Positions 8,681 to 17,102 of a stretch of DNA of 64,000 bases are shown one piece after another. The stretch lies in contig NZ_ACIS01000009.1 in assembly GCF_000174355.1 (NCBI RefSeq), positions 124,001-188,000 on the forward strand, given 5' to 3'. The position numbers and the translations under genes are program-made. The DNA is from Pseudogulbenkiania ferrooxidans 2002. GTDB lineage: Bacteria > Pseudomonadota > Gammaproteobacteria > Burkholderiales > Chromobacteriaceae. Position 1 is the first letter of the stretch. Each line of letters starts with the position of its first letter. The notes beneath the pieces are model-generated. The model was not told where the DNA came from and ran no database searches. It saw nothing but the letters and a program-made list of their open reading frames with translations.

Positions 8681-9904
8681 TTGACCTCGTCGCGCGTGCT
8701 GTATCTGCAATCAGGAGGGCCGACGGCGGTGGTCAACGCCTCGGCGCAGGGCGTGATCGAAGCGGCACGCCACGCCGGCGTGTCGCTGTGTGCCGCCCGG
8801 CACGGCCTGAGCGGGCTGCACCGGGGCGAACTGCTCGACCTGGACGCGGTGCCGCAACGGCAATGGCAGCAGCTCTCCACCCTGCCCGGCACCTGCTTCG
8901 GCGCCAGCCGCGAGATGCTGCCACCGTACAACGCGGCCCCGGAGACCTGGCACCAGCTGCGCGACGTCCTTTGCGGCGCCGGCATCGGTACGGTATTGCT
9001 CAACGGCGGCAACGGCTCGATGACCATCGCGCTGCGCCTCACCGAATTCGGCCAGCGCCTGGGTTACCCGCTCCGCGTCATCGGCATCCCCAAGACCATC
9101 GACAACGACCTTGTCGCCACCCATTTCAGCCCCGGCTACCCGTCGGCGGCCAAGTACCTGGCCGCCTCGGTACGCGAGTTGGCACTGGATGTATCGAGCC
9201 TCGGGCCGGGACGGGTGATGCTGCTGGAAACCATGGGCCGCAACGCCGGCTGGCTCGCCGCCGGCTGCGCCGCCGCGGCACGCCACCCGGGCGACGCCCC
9301 CCACCTGCTGTTGCTGCCCGAAGTGCCGTATCGGCCGGAACGCCTGCTCGATGCCCTCGACACCTGTCTGCGGCGGCACGGCCATGCCGTGCTGGTCGTC
9401 GCCGAAGGCGTGCGCGACGACAACGGCCTGTTGCTGGCCGAACAGCCTTACACCCCCGGCTCCCCGTTCCAGCAACTGGGTGGCGCCGCGCAGCGCGTGG
9501 CGTCTTACCTGGCACAGCAGCGCGGCCTGCACGTCCATGTCGCGGTGGCGGATTGCCTGCAGCGCGCGGCACGCCATCTCGTTTCGGCGCTCGATCTCAG
9601 GCTGGCGCAAGCGGCCGGACGCACGGCGTTGGAATGGGCATTGCAGGGACAAAGCGGGGTGATGGTGGGACTGCGTCCGGCACGGGGAAAAGAGGACTGG
9701 GAAATGGCCGCGGTGGCGCTCGCCGACGTGGCCGACGCCGAACGCCTGCTGCCGGCCTCGTACATCGGAGCGGACGGTTTCTCGGTGAGCCCTGACTTTC
9801 TCGACTACCTCCGCCCCCTCTTGCAGGGGGAGGACTGGCCGCCCTTTGCCGACGGCCTGCCGAGCTACCCGTCGTTGCAGTGGCCGCTGCTGCGCTGGCA
9901 ATGA
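8681..9904 (+). CDS. pfp: Phosphofructokinase, pyrophosphate-dependent type
   Basis: The 407-residue enzyme phosphorylates fructose 6-phosphate in glycolysis. It shows the family motifs QSGGPTAVVN near the N terminus, NGGNGSM (where ATP-type enzymes have GGDGS), GIPKTIDND with the catalytic aspartates, and METMGR-like LLETMGRNAGW. The GIPKTIDND form and the length favour a PPi-dependent or PPi-related enzyme over PfkA. The first position consistent with homologues is TTG at 8681, with GGGAG six bases upstream; a TTG 11 codons earlier has no ribosome site. It is divergent from fdhB. Donor specificity (PPi or ATP) cannot be settled from sequence alone. Confidence 0.85.
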   Translation: MTSSRVLYLQSGGPTAVVNASAQGVIEAARHAGVSLCAARHGLSGLHRGELLDLDAVPQRQWQQLSTLPGTCFGASREMLPPYNAAPETWHQLRDVLCGAGIGTVLLNGGNGSMTIALRLTEFGQRLGYPLRVIGIPKTIDNDLVATHFSPGYPSAAKYLAASVRELALDVSSLGPGRVMLLETMGRNAGWLAAGCAAAARHPGDAPHLLLLPEVPYRPERLLDALDTCLRRHGHAVLVVAEGVRDDNGLLLAEQPYTPGSPFQQLGGAAQRVASYLAQQRGLHVHVAVADCLQRAARHLVSALDLRLAQAAGRTALEWALQGQSGVMVGLRPARGKEDWEMAAVALADVADAERLLPASYIGADGFSVSPDFLDYLRPLLQGEDWPPFADGLPSYPSLQWPLLRWQ

Positions 9905-10185
9905 GCGGCGCGGAGCGGCATTCCCGTTTCCCCGAAGGGAAACGACAGACATGATAAGCGCCCCTCCAGTCCCGGCACCGATCTAGCTGCTCACACCGCT
10001 AAAATCAATCCGGCCACCTTGGGGCGCACTTTCACTATAGTCCCAGCCTCGCAGAATGCAAGGCGAAGTCCTGCTCGGAACCCTCATGCCCGCCAGCCTG
10101 GCAACACCGGTCCAAGGCGGTCCCGTACGCCCATCCCTGACGAACCATGGGTCGATGCCCGTACACCACGTGCGGGGCGACGGCG
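9905..10185. other. Intergenic region between convergent pfp and rfbC
   Basis: No gene is supported in these 281 bases. The only structure I see is a 7-bp hairpin GTTTCCC-CGAA-GGGAAAC near 9926-9945 without a following T-run, so a bidirectional termination role is uncertain. Confidence 0.4.
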
Positions 10186-10728
10186 TCAGAACCGCGGCGC
10201 TTCGGCGAAGCTCAGCCCCTGCCGATCCTTGTCCGACAAGACGGGCGGCTGCGTCAGCGGCCAGTCGATCCCCAGCGCCGGATCGTCCCAGCGGATGCAA
10301 TACTCGTCCCCAGCATGCCAGTAATCGCTGACCTTGTAGCAGAACTCGGCCCCATCCTGCAGCGCCAGGAAGCCGTGCGCGAACCCTTCCGGAATCCACA
10401 ACTGGCGCCGGTTCTCGGCCGACAGCGTCACGCCGTACCACTGCCCGAAGCTGGGAGAAGCACGTCGCAAGTCCACCGCCACGTCCCATACCGCGCCTTG
10501 CGTCACCTGCACCAGTTTGCCTTGCGGATGGGCGTGCTGGTAATGCAGGCCACGCAGCACGTTCGGCCGGGAGCACGAACGGTTGTCCTGCACGAAGCAC
10601 ACCTCGCGCCCGATCAGCGCGGCAAAGCGGCGCGCGTTGAAGGTCTCGCAGAACTCGCCGCGCTCGTCGGCAAATACCACCGGCTCCAGCAGCAGCAGAC
10701 CGTTGAGCGCGGTCTCGATGATTTTCAT
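10186..10728 (-). CDS. rfbC: dTDP-4-dehydrorhamnose 3,5-epimerase
   Basis: The 180-residue enzyme epimerises dTDP-4-keto-6-deoxyglucose at C3 and C5, the third step to dTDP-L-rhamnose. It shows the cupin-fold family motifs: DERGEFCETF, FVQDNRSCSRPNVLRGLHYQ with the catalytic histidine, GAVWDVAVDLR, and IPEGFAHGFLAL. Length is normal. It is the last gene of rfbB-rfbD-rfbA-rfbC on the minus strand, but a 200-base repeat element separates it from rfbA, so expression may differ from the upstream genes. GGGG lies eight bases before the ATG. Confidence 0.96.
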   Translation of the reverse strand: MKIIETALNGLLLLEPVVFADERGEFCETFNARRFAALIGREVCFVQDNRSCSRPNVLRGLHYQHAHPQGKLVQVTQGAVWDVAVDLRRASPSFGQWYGVTLSAENRRQLWIPEGFAHGFLALQDGAEFCYKVSDYWHAGDEYCIRWDDPALGIDWPLTQPPVLSDKDRQGLSFAEAPRF

Positions 10729-10740
10729 TTTTTTTGCCCC

Positions 10741-10943
10741 AAAGCTTGTGAAAGAAATCGTTGCGAGCGGCCCTCAGCGGGGTAAAGAGCAGCACAGAAA
10801 CCGGAATGTACACGGATTACATGAGGTTTTCCGATCGCTGAGCGAATCTCTGCGCGCACATCTTTGATGTACCCAGCGAAAGATTCGCACGCAGAGCACA
10901 TGACCCCCGATCAGGGACGCGCAGCCGATTTATTCACAAGCTC
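10741..10943. repeat. Intercistronic inverted-repeat element A
   Basis: An element of about 200 bases lies between rfbA and rfbC. Its ends are inverted repeats: AGCTTGTGAA (10743-10752) and TTCACAAGCT (10933-10942), with near-matching flanks next to them. Inside is a hairpin around two GTACA/TTACAT arms (10796-10838) and the block AGATTCGCACGC. Its right end abuts the rfbA stop codon. It shares end sequences with element B (16957-17102) and interior blocks with elements D and E (20407-20550, 19655-19826), so it looks like the longest form of one family. No transposase is present. Confidence 0.75.
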
Positions 10944-11828
10944 TCAGAAGATGCGTTCGTTGAGCAAGGACAGCAGGTACTGGCCGTAGCCGTTCTTCTT
11001 CATCGGCTGGGCCAGACGGGTCAGCTGCTCATCGTCGATGAAGCCGCTGCGCCAGGCCACCTCCTCCGGGCTGCCGATCTTCAGTCCCTGGCGCCGCTCC
11101 AGCGTCGAGATGAACTGGCCCGCCTCCAGCAGCGATTCGTGGGTACCGGTATCGAGCCAGGCATAGCCCCGTCCCATTACCTGCACGTCCAGTTGTCCGG
11201 CATCGAGATAGCGGCGGTTGATGTCGGTGATTTCCAGTTCGCCACGGGCCGAAGGACGCAGCTCGCGCGCGAAGTCGACCACCTGGTCGTCGTAGAAATA
11301 GAGCCCTGTCACCGCGTAGCGCGACTTCGGTTGCGCCGGTTTCTCTTCCAGACTGACGGCATGGCCCGCTTGGTCGAACTCCACCACGCCGTAGCGCTCC
11401 GGGTCGTGCACCGGGTAGGCGAACACCGTGGCGCCACGCTCGCCCTCCGCCGCCTGTTTCATCTTGCCGGCCAGGTCGTGGCCGAAGAACAGGTTGTCCC
11501 CCAGCACCAGTGCCGACGGCTGCCCCGCCAGAAACGACTCACCGATCAGAAAGGCCTGTGCGATGCCGTCCGGCGTGGGCTGCACCGCATAGCTGAGACT
11601 CATGCCCCACTGGCTGCCATCGCCCAAGAGCTGCTGGAAGCGCGGCGTATCCTGCGGCGTCGAGATGATCAGCACGTCGCGGATGCCCGCCAGCATCAGG
11701 GTACTGAGCGGGTAGTAAATCATCGGTTTGTCGAACACCGGCAGCAGCTGCTTGGAGACGCCGAGGGTGACCGGATAGAGCCGCGTGCCGGAGCCGCCGG
11801 CGAGAATGATGCCTTTGCGTTGAACCAT
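10944..11828 (-). CDS. rfbA: Glucose-1-phosphate thymidylyltransferase
   Basis: The 294-residue enzyme joins glucose 1-phosphate and dTTP to give dTDP-glucose, the first step of dTDP-rhamnose synthesis. It shows the nucleotidyltransferase signature [16 protein letters not shown] with the [16 protein letters not shown] stretch, LGDNLFFG for metal binding, and the substrate-binding VVEFD and ITDINRRYL segments. Length matches RmlA. The ATG at 11828 has AGGGA upstream and lies five bases after the rfbD stop, so rfbB, rfbD and rfbA form a tight operon. Element A begins at the stop codon. Confidence 0.97.
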   Translation of the reverse strand: MVQRKGIILAGGSGTRLYPVTLGVSKQLLPVFDKPMIYYPLSTLMLAGIRDVLIISTPQDTPRFQQLLGDGSQWGMSLSYAVQPTPDGIAQAFLIGESFLAGQPSALVLGDNLFFGHDLAGKMKQAAEGERGATVFAYPVHDPERYGVVEFDQAGHAVSLEEKPAQPKSRYAVTGLYFYDDQVVDFARELRPSARGELEITDINRRYLDAGQLDVQVMGRGYAWLDTGTHESLLEAGQFISTLERRQGLKIGSPEEVAWRSGFIDDEQLTRLAQPMKKNGYGQYLLSLLNERIF

Positions 11829-11833
11829 GAGAA

Positions 11834-12727
11834 TTATCCCTTTTGGATGGCGAGCTGCTGCAACACCAGCTGCAGATGATGACGCCAGTCGGGCAGTACG
11901 ATGCCCAGAGCGACGCGCAGCTTGTGCGTGTCGAGCCGAGAATTGGCGGGGCGCTCGGCCGCCGCCGGGTAGTCCGCGGCAGGAATGGCCTGAATCGCCT
12001 CCGGCTTCAGCACCAACCCTCCCCCGACATCCTGAGCCAGTCCGACGATCTCGCGGGCGAAGCCGTGCCACGAGGTCTCGCCCGCGGCCGTCAGATGATA
12101 GAGGCCGTAGGGCAACACTCGCCCCTCGCGAAGCCGCGACACCAGTTGCGCGCTGACATCGGCGATCAGCATCGCCGAGGTCGGTGCCCCGACCTGGTCG
12201 TGCACCACGTTCAGCGTGTCACGCTGGGCGGCCAGGCGCAGGATGGTCTTGACGAAGTTGCCGCCGACGCTCCCGTAGACCCAACTGGTACGCAGCACAT
12301 AGTGACGCGAACAATCGTTCATCACCGCCAGCTCGCCATCGCGCTTGGTACGGCCATACACACTCAAGGGCCTGGTGACATCGCCCTCTCGGTAGGGTGC
12401 CGCCCCTGCACCGTCGAACACGTAATCGGTGGAAAAATGCAGCAAGGTGGCGCCCAGACGTTCGGCCAGGCGCGCGAGTTCGGCCGGCGCCTCGGCGTTC
12501 ACCCGCTCCGCCAGCGCCGGCTCGGTCTCGGCGCGGTCGACCGCGGTGTAGGCGGCGGCGTTGACGATCAGGTCGGGAGCGAACTCGAGCACCGGCGGCG
12601 CCAACTGGTCCGGCCTCGACAAATCCAGAACCTCGCGCCCCGGCGCCCATAACTTACCGTAGAGCGCCAGGCTGCGACGCAGCTCGAAACCCAGCTGGCC
12701 GCTGCCGCCGATCAACAGGATACGCAT
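11834..12727 (-). CDS. rfbD: dTDP-4-dehydrorhamnose reductase
   Basis: The 297-residue NAD(P)H-dependent enzyme makes dTDP-L-rhamnose in the last step of the pathway. It has the Rossmann motif GGSGQLG near residue 7, the short-chain reductase STDYVFDG block and the catalytic YGRTK. The ATG overlaps the rfbB stop by one base (TGATG), which fixes the start; the longer upstream reading frame lies inside rfbB. Product rhamnose would feed lipopolysaccharide, capsule or exopolysaccharide, but no glycosyltransferases are adjacent. Confidence 0.96.
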   Translation of the reverse strand: MRILLIGGSGQLGFELRRSLALYGKLWAPGREVLDLSRPDQLAPPVLEFAPDLIVNAAAYTAVDRAETEPALAERVNAEAPAELARLAERLGATLLHFSTDYVFDGAGAAPYREGDVTRPLSVYGRTKRDGELAVMNDCSRHYVLRTSWVYGSVGGNFVKTILRLAAQRDTLNVVHDQVGAPTSAMLIADVSAQLVSRLREGRVLPYGLYHLTAAGETSWHGFAREIVGLAQDVGGGLVLKPEAIQAIPAADYPAAAERPANSRLDTHKLRVALGIVLPDWRHHLQLVLQQLAIQKG

Positions 12728-13788
12728 CAGGCAGCTCCGTAGTGCATGTCGATCCAGTCGCGATACGCACCACTTTTCACCGCCCCCACCCACTCCGGGT
12801 TAGCCAGATACCAGGCGACCGTGCGCTCGATCCCGCTGGCGAAGGTCTCGCGTGGCTCCCAGCCCAGTTCGCGGCGCATCTTGCCCGCATCGATGGCGTA
12901 GCGTCGGTCGTGTCCGGGGCGGTCGGCGACGAAGGCGATCTGCTGCCGGTAGGACACCCCATCGGCGCGCGGCCGGCAGGCGTCGAGCGTGGCGCACAGC
13001 GTCTCGACCACCTCGAGGTTGGTCTTCTCGCACGAGCCGCCGATGGCGTACACCTCGCCCGCCCGGCCGCGCTCCAGCACCGCCATCAGCGCACGGCAAT
13101 GGTCCTCGACGTAGAGCCAGTCGCGGATCTGGCGACCGTCGCCGTACACCGGCAAGGGCTGGCCGTCGAGGGCGCGGTCGATCATCAGCGGGATCAGTTT
13201 TTCCGGGAACTGATACGGTCCGTAATTGTTCGAGCAGTTGCTGGTCAGCACCGGCAGGCCGTAGGTATGGTGCCAGGCGCGCACCAGGTGATCGGAGGCC
13301 GCCTTGGAGGCGGCGTAGGGACTATTCGGGGCGTACGGCGTGGTTTCGCAGAACGGCGCATCATGCTCCCCCAGCGAGCCGAACACCTCGTCGGTGGAAA
13401 CGTGCAGAAAGCGGAACGCCGCCTGGTCCCCGTCCGGTAACCCCGACCAGTAGGCGGTGGTCGCCTGCAACAGGCGGAAGGTGCCGTCGATATTCGTTTC
13501 GACGAACACCGCCGGGCCATGGATCGAGCGGTCGACATGGCTTTCGGCGGCAAAGTTGAGGATGGCGCGGGGGCGGTGTTCGGCCAGCAGCCGCTCCAGC
13601 AGCGCCGCATCGCCGATATCCCCGCGTACCAGCTCAACCCGGCCCTCCTCGAGGTAAGGCTGAAGGTTGGCGGCGTTACCGGAATAGGTCAGCTTGTCGA
13701 GCACCAACACCGGTTCATCATTCTGCTCCAACCACAGCCTGACAAAATTGGCTCCGATAAAGCCTGCCCCACCCGTCACCAGAATCAT
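12727..13788 (-). CDS. rfbB: dTDP-glucose 4,6-dehydratase
   Basis: The 353-residue NAD-dependent dehydratase is the second enzyme of dTDP-rhamnose synthesis. It starts MILVTGGAGFIGANF with the dinucleotide-binding glycines, carries the STDEVFGSL active-site block and the YAASKAASD catalytic Tyr-Lys pair, and ends with YRDWIDMHYG typical of RmlB. It is the first gene of the minus-strand rfbBDAC operon. The 170-base gap upstream holds the terminator of the next operon at 13879-13906. Confidence 0.97.
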   Translation of the reverse strand: MILVTGGAGFIGANFVRLWLEQNDEPVLVLDKLTYSGNAANLQPYLEEGRVELVRGDIGDAALLERLLAEHRPRAILNFAAESHVDRSIHGPAVFVETNIDGTFRLLQATTAYWSGLPDGDQAAFRFLHVSTDEVFGSLGEHDAPFCETTPYAPNSPYAASKAASDHLVRAWHHTYGLPVLTSNCSNNYGPYQFPEKLIPLMIDRALDGQPLPVYGDGRQIRDWLYVEDHCRALMAVLERGRAGEVYAIGGSCEKTNLEVVETLCATLDACRPRADGVSYRQQIAFVADRPGHDRRYAIDAGKMRRELGWEPRETFASGIERTVAWYLANPEWVGAVKSGAYRDWIDMHYGAA

Positions 13789-13878
13789 CGCTTCCTGCCC
13801 CTCTTATGCTGCCCGCCGCCCGGGCGACGCACCGTATCATTCCAGCCGGGTATTCTAGCGGTTCTGGCACGATGACAC

Positions 13879-13906
13879 GAAAAAACCGGTGGGGCTGCCA
13901 CCGGTC
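13879..13906 (-). terminator. Rho-independent terminator after the acyl-CoA-binding protein gene
   Basis: On the minus strand the 8-bp stem ACCGGTGG/CCACCGGT closes a five-base loop and is followed by six T. It lies about 50 bases past the stop of the ACBP gene and ends that transcript before rfbB. Confidence 0.85.
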
Positions 13907-13958
13907 TTGTTCATCGCCCCGCATCAGACCAGGCCGTGCCATCGCAATGACGTGGCGG

Positions 13959-14219
13959 TTACTCGTTCATCAGCTTGTTGACCACGTCCACGTAACCCTG
14001 CATTGCCTGTTCGGCACTCATGCCCTTGATCTTGTCCCAGGCGTCGTACTTGGCACGGTTGATGAAATCCATCATGCCCGGTCGCTCGCCCTGGACATCG
14101 CCTTCGGTCGCCTGCTTGAACAGCGAGTAGAGCTGCAGCAGGGTCTGGTTGTCCGGCCGCTCGGCCAGGGTTTTCACATCGGCCTGGGCCTGGACGAACA
14201 ACGTTTGCAGATCTGACAT
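13959..14219 (-). CDS. Acyl-CoA-binding protein
   Basis: This 86-residue protein is a full-length ACBP: FVQAQADVKTL, then LLQLYSLFKQATEGDV (ligand-binding Tyr and Lys), then KYDAWDKIKGMSAEQAMQGYVDVVNKL. ACBPs bind medium and long acyl-CoA esters in the cytoplasm. The ATG at 14219 has AGAGGA at proper distance; an ATG two codons earlier would place the same site too close. It is monocistronic, with its own terminator. Bacterial ACBPs are uncommon but recur in betaproteobacteria. Confidence 0.93.
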   Translation of the reverse strand: MSDLQTLFVQAQADVKTLAERPDNQTLLQLYSLFKQATEGDVQGERPGMMDFINRAKYDAWDKIKGMSAEQAMQGYVDVVNKLMNE

Positions 14220-14320
14220 GTTCATTCCTCTGGGTGATTGGGAGCCTGCCTCCCGTTGCGCATGGATGCCGGTTGCCCAGCTTAATCGAGTCATACTCTA
14301 GCACAAATAAAACAATCGTT

Positions 14321-15004
14321 TTAATTTTGCATGCGCACCTCGATACGCTTGTAGCTCTTTACCGCCCCCCCATGCCGGCGTGCCGGGGCGAAGCGGGCCG
14401 AGAGGAAGACACGGCGGGCCTCGGGCTCGAGGACTCCGGAGGGATCTGGCTGTTCGGGCTCCACGGCGTCGACGCCGCCTCGTTCATTGATGTAGACCCT
14501 CAGCATCAGGCGCAACTCGCCCTTGGGGGCCTCCGGCGGCAAGGCAAGCTCGATCGGTTGCAGCGGCACCGCCAACACATCGAGCGCCGCTGCGGGGAAA
14601 TAACCCTCCCCGTCGACCCCGGACAGCTCAGCGGCCGGAGCCGCCGCAACAGGGGCCGATACGTCCGTCGGCATGGTCAGCGGAGCGCTGTCCGCCGAGG
14701 AGAATGGTTCATCGCGGATCGGGAGCAAAGCAGGATGGGGCGCCTCGCTCGCGAGCAGCAAGGGGGGGACGGCAGCACGCGCGGGGTGATCCTGGCCGAC
14801 CGCCCGGGAGGGTTGCAGCATCACGCTGAGCACGCCCGGCACCGACGCGGCCCTGGGCGGAGACCCCGGCAGCAGCATGGCGGTGGCGTGCAAGCCCAAC
14901 GACAAGCTCAGCGCCAGCGCCAGCCGCTCGCCGATGGACAGGTGCCGATACCAGCAAACCAGCCTCCTGTCCACGTCGAAACCGCGCCCCGCTGCCGAGC
15001 ACAT
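14321..15004 (-). CDS. TonB-like energy-transducer-type protein
   Basis: The 227-residue protein has a single hydrophobic segment near residues 26-46, a long proline- and alanine-rich middle, and a C-terminal domain (LRLMLRVYINERGGVDAVEPEQPDPSG...FAPARRHGGAVKSYKRIEVRM) that resembles the TonB C-terminal fold, in which a conserved strand pattern touches outer-membrane partners. It starts seven bases after the dsbC stop, so it is probably co-transcribed with dsbC. The ribosome site is weak and a GTG ten codons in is a possible alternative start. No exbB/exbD is adjacent. I cannot tell which receptor it would serve. Confidence 0.6.
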   Translation of the reverse strand: MCSAAGRGFDVDRRLVCWYRHLSIGERLALALSLSLGLHATAMLLPGSPPRAASVPGVLSVMLQPSRAVGQDHPARAAVPPLLLASEAPHPALLPIRDEPFSSADSAPLTMPTDVSAPVAAAPAAELSGVDGEGYFPAAALDVLAVPLQPIELALPPEAPKGELRLMLRVYINERGGVDAVEPEQPDPSGVLEPEARRVFLSARFAPARRHGGAVKSYKRIEVRMQN

Positions 15005-15011
15005 GGAGGGG

Positions 15012-15746
15012 TTACTGGGCGCTCAGGTATTTCTCGAATTCGGCCGAGGGAATCGCCCCGGATACCATGCGGCCGTTGCCGAACACCATGGTGGGCGTAC
15101 CATTGATGCCAAGCTTCGCCCCCAGCGCCTGGTTCTGCTCCAGCACACTGACATCGCAGTTGTCCGGACCGCTCAACTCGGTCCCCTGACGCATGTGTGC
15201 AGTCCAGCTGCCGACGCGGTCCTTGCTGCACCAGATCTGGCGCGACTTGCGCATGGCGTCGGGGTGCAGCTGGGTCAGCGGGTAGAGGAAGGTGTAAATG
15301 GTGACATTGTTCACGTCCTTCAGCGTTTCGCGCTCCAGCTTCTTGCAGAACGGACAATCCGGGTCGGAGAAAATCGCCACCTTGCGCGCGCCGCTGCCGC
15401 GCACTTCTTTCATCGCCGCCGCCAGCGGCAAGTCCTTCCACGCCACCTTGGAGAGTTCGGCCACGCGCTTCTCGGTCAGGCTCTCGCGCTTTTCCGCATC
15501 GATCAAATCGCCGACGAAGAGGTGCTTGACGCCGGCGTCGACGTAGACGATCTGACGGCCCGGCAACACCACCTCGTAGATACCGCTCACCGGCGTCGGA
15601 CTGACGCTTTCCACCTTGCGATCCGGGAAGCGGGTAACGAAAGCCTTCTTCACCTCGGCCACATCCGGATCGGAGGCCTTGGCAACGCAGGCGGCCGACG
15701 ACAGCAGCAGCGCTGCCAGCGCCAGTTTTTTCAGGGTTGCATTCAT
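15012..15746 (-). CDS. dsbC: Periplasmic thiol:disulfide isomerase DsbC
   Basis: The 244-residue protein begins with a signal peptide (LALAALLLSSAACVAKA), followed by the DsbC dimerisation domain and a thioredoxin domain with the redox motif DPDCPFCKKLE and the cis-proline region INGTPTMVF. It rearranges wrong disulfides in the periplasm and is kept reduced by DsbD. Length is normal. It lies 16 bases downstream of the ubiquinone hydroxylase paralogue and just upstream of the TonB-like gene. A cysteine at the end of the leader could be read as a lipobox, but the CPFC protein is normally soluble. Confidence 0.95.
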   Translation of the reverse strand: MNATLKKLALAALLLSSAACVAKASDPDVAEVKKAFVTRFPDRKVESVSPTPVSGIYEVVLPGRQIVYVDAGVKHLFVGDLIDAEKRESLTEKRVAELSKVAWKDLPLAAAMKEVRGSGARKVAIFSDPDCPFCKKLERETLKDVNNVTIYTFLYPLTQLHPDAMRKSRQIWCSKDRVGSWTAHMRQGTELSGPDNCDVSVLEQNQALGAKLGINGTPTMVFGNGRMVSGAIPSAEFEKYLSAQ

Positions 15747-15762
15747 GCGTTATTTTCCTTGT

Positions 15763-16929
15763 TCAGAAACCAATGGCATGGCGGGCGAATTGCCGCTTCA
15801 GCGGAGTCAGTCGGTTGGTCAGGCTCAGCCCGGCGTTGCGCAGCCACGGCAAACCCGGCAGCTGGTGCTGATGGAACAGCGCAAACAGCGCATCGCAGGT
15901 GGTCTGCATTGTCACCACCGCTTCCTTGCGCTGCCGTGCGAAGCGCCGCAGCAACAGCCAGTCGCCGGGATCGCGATGATCCTGCAGCAACGCCGCCAGC
16001 GTCGCCGCATCCTGGAACCCCAGGTTGACCCCCTGCCCAGCCAATGGGTGCACCGTATGTGCCGCGTCCCCGACCAGCGCCACCCGCTCTTTCACAGTAC
16101 TTTGCGGACGAATCAAGCGCAATGGAAAGGCGGCGGCCGGGGTGATCACGCTCAAACCGCCCAGGGCGTAGTCTCCGGTGGAGGCCACGGTTTCGGCCAA
16201 GGTTTCGGCGTCGAGTTCCAACAGCGACTCCGGCTCCGGCGTCGACCACACCATGGACATACGCTGGCCGGCCATCGGCAACCACGCCAGGATACCGTCG
16301 CCGAGGAACCACTGCCGCGCCACGTTGCCGTGCGGCCGTTCGCAGTCGAAATTGGCCACCACGCCGGACTGGCCGTAGGGCTTGACGCTGGCCTCCAGAC
16401 CGAGCTGGCCGCGCACCCAGGAGTTGGCCCCGTCGGCGCCCACCAGCAGCGCCGCAGTCAACTCGCGGCCGTCGTCGAGCGTCAGGCAAGCCTGACGCGC
16501 CGTGGTGGAGAGCGCGCTCGGGCGCACCCCGGTCAGCAGGGTGATGTCGCAGCACTCCAACCGCCGCCACAGCGCCGCCAGCATCCAGCGGTTCTCGGCG
16601 ATCCAGGCCAGCGCCTCGGCGTCGGCGTCGGCGTCGCTGGCGGCAAACTCGATACGGCCGCCGCGGTCGCCGCGCACGTCCATGCTGGCGATGGTGCCGA
16701 TGCGCTCCATGCCGGGCCACGCCCCCAGGCTTTCCAGAAAGCGGCGGTTGGCCGGGCTGACGGCGTAGACACGCGCGTCCCAGCCCTGATACAGGTCATC
16801 GAAGTGGGCGGCCTGCCCTTCCAGCAAGGCCACGCGCCGGCCGGCCTCGGCCAGCGCCAGCGCCAGGCTGGCTCCGACCAGACCGCCGCCGACCACGATG
16901 ACGTCGAAATCGTTTTGTCTCGTATTCAT
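15763..16929 (-). CDS. UbiH/UbiF/VisC-family FAD-dependent ubiquinone hydroxylase
   Basis: The 388-residue flavin monooxygenase has the FAD-binding GGGLVGASLALAL at the N terminus, ALLVGADGANSWVR in the middle and the second FAD motif VALVGDAAHTVHPLAGQGVNLGFQDA. Such enzymes hydroxylate the ring of polyprenylphenol intermediates in ubiquinone synthesis at the inner membrane. It follows ubiH in the classic pepP-ubiH-visC order. Betaproteobacterial genomes carry UbiI, UbiF or the broad-specificity UbiM in this position; sequence alone does not tell which ring carbon is modified. AAGGA lies 11 bases before the ATG; element B separates it from ubiH. Confidence 0.88.
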   Translation of the reverse strand: MNTRQNDFDVIVVGGGLVGASLALALAEAGRRVALLEGQAAHFDDLYQGWDARVYAVSPANRRFLESLGAWPGMERIGTIASMDVRGDRGGRIEFAASDADADAEALAWIAENRWMLAALWRRLECCDITLLTGVRPSALSTTARQACLTLDDGRELTAALLVGADGANSWVRGQLGLEASVKPYGQSGVVANFDCERPHGNVARQWFLGDGILAWLPMAGQRMSMVWSTPEPESLLELDAETLAETVASTGDYALGGLSVITPAAAFPLRLIRPQSTVKERVALVGDAAHTVHPLAGQGVNLGFQDAATLAALLQDHRDPGDWLLLRRFARQRKEAVVTMQTTCDALFALFHQHQLPGLPWLRNAGLSLTNRLTPLKRQFARHAIGF

Positions 16930-16956
16930 TACTTAGCGAGTCCTTTAGACCTCACG

Positions 16957-17102
16957 GTGCGGGTGGAAGAAATCGTCCCGCGGGGATTCCCTGCGATCAT
17001 CGCCGCGCCACGAGGCCCGTTCGAGAAGCGCCGCCATGCACGTGGTACGGCGAGCATCACAGGACGGGGATGGGGACGCACAGCCGATTTATTCACAAGC
17101 AC
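16957..17102. repeat. Intercistronic inverted-repeat element B
   Basis: A 146-base element between ubiH and the hydroxylase paralogue. The left end GTGCGGGTGGAAGAAATCG and the right end CGATTTATTCACAAGCAC are imperfect inverted repeats. Its right end abuts the ubiH stop codon. The interior (CGAGGCCCGTTCGAGAAGC, then CGGCGAGCATCAC) is shared with element C at 20279-20406, and the right end is shared with element A. Confidence 0.75.

Noticed and set aside
7555-9795. 746-residue plus-strand frame across fdhB and pfp
   Set aside because: It covers the antisense of fdhB and a wrong frame of pfp; no motifs.
9983-10813. 276-residue minus-strand frame across rfbC
   Set aside because: It is a shifted frame of rfbC running into element A.
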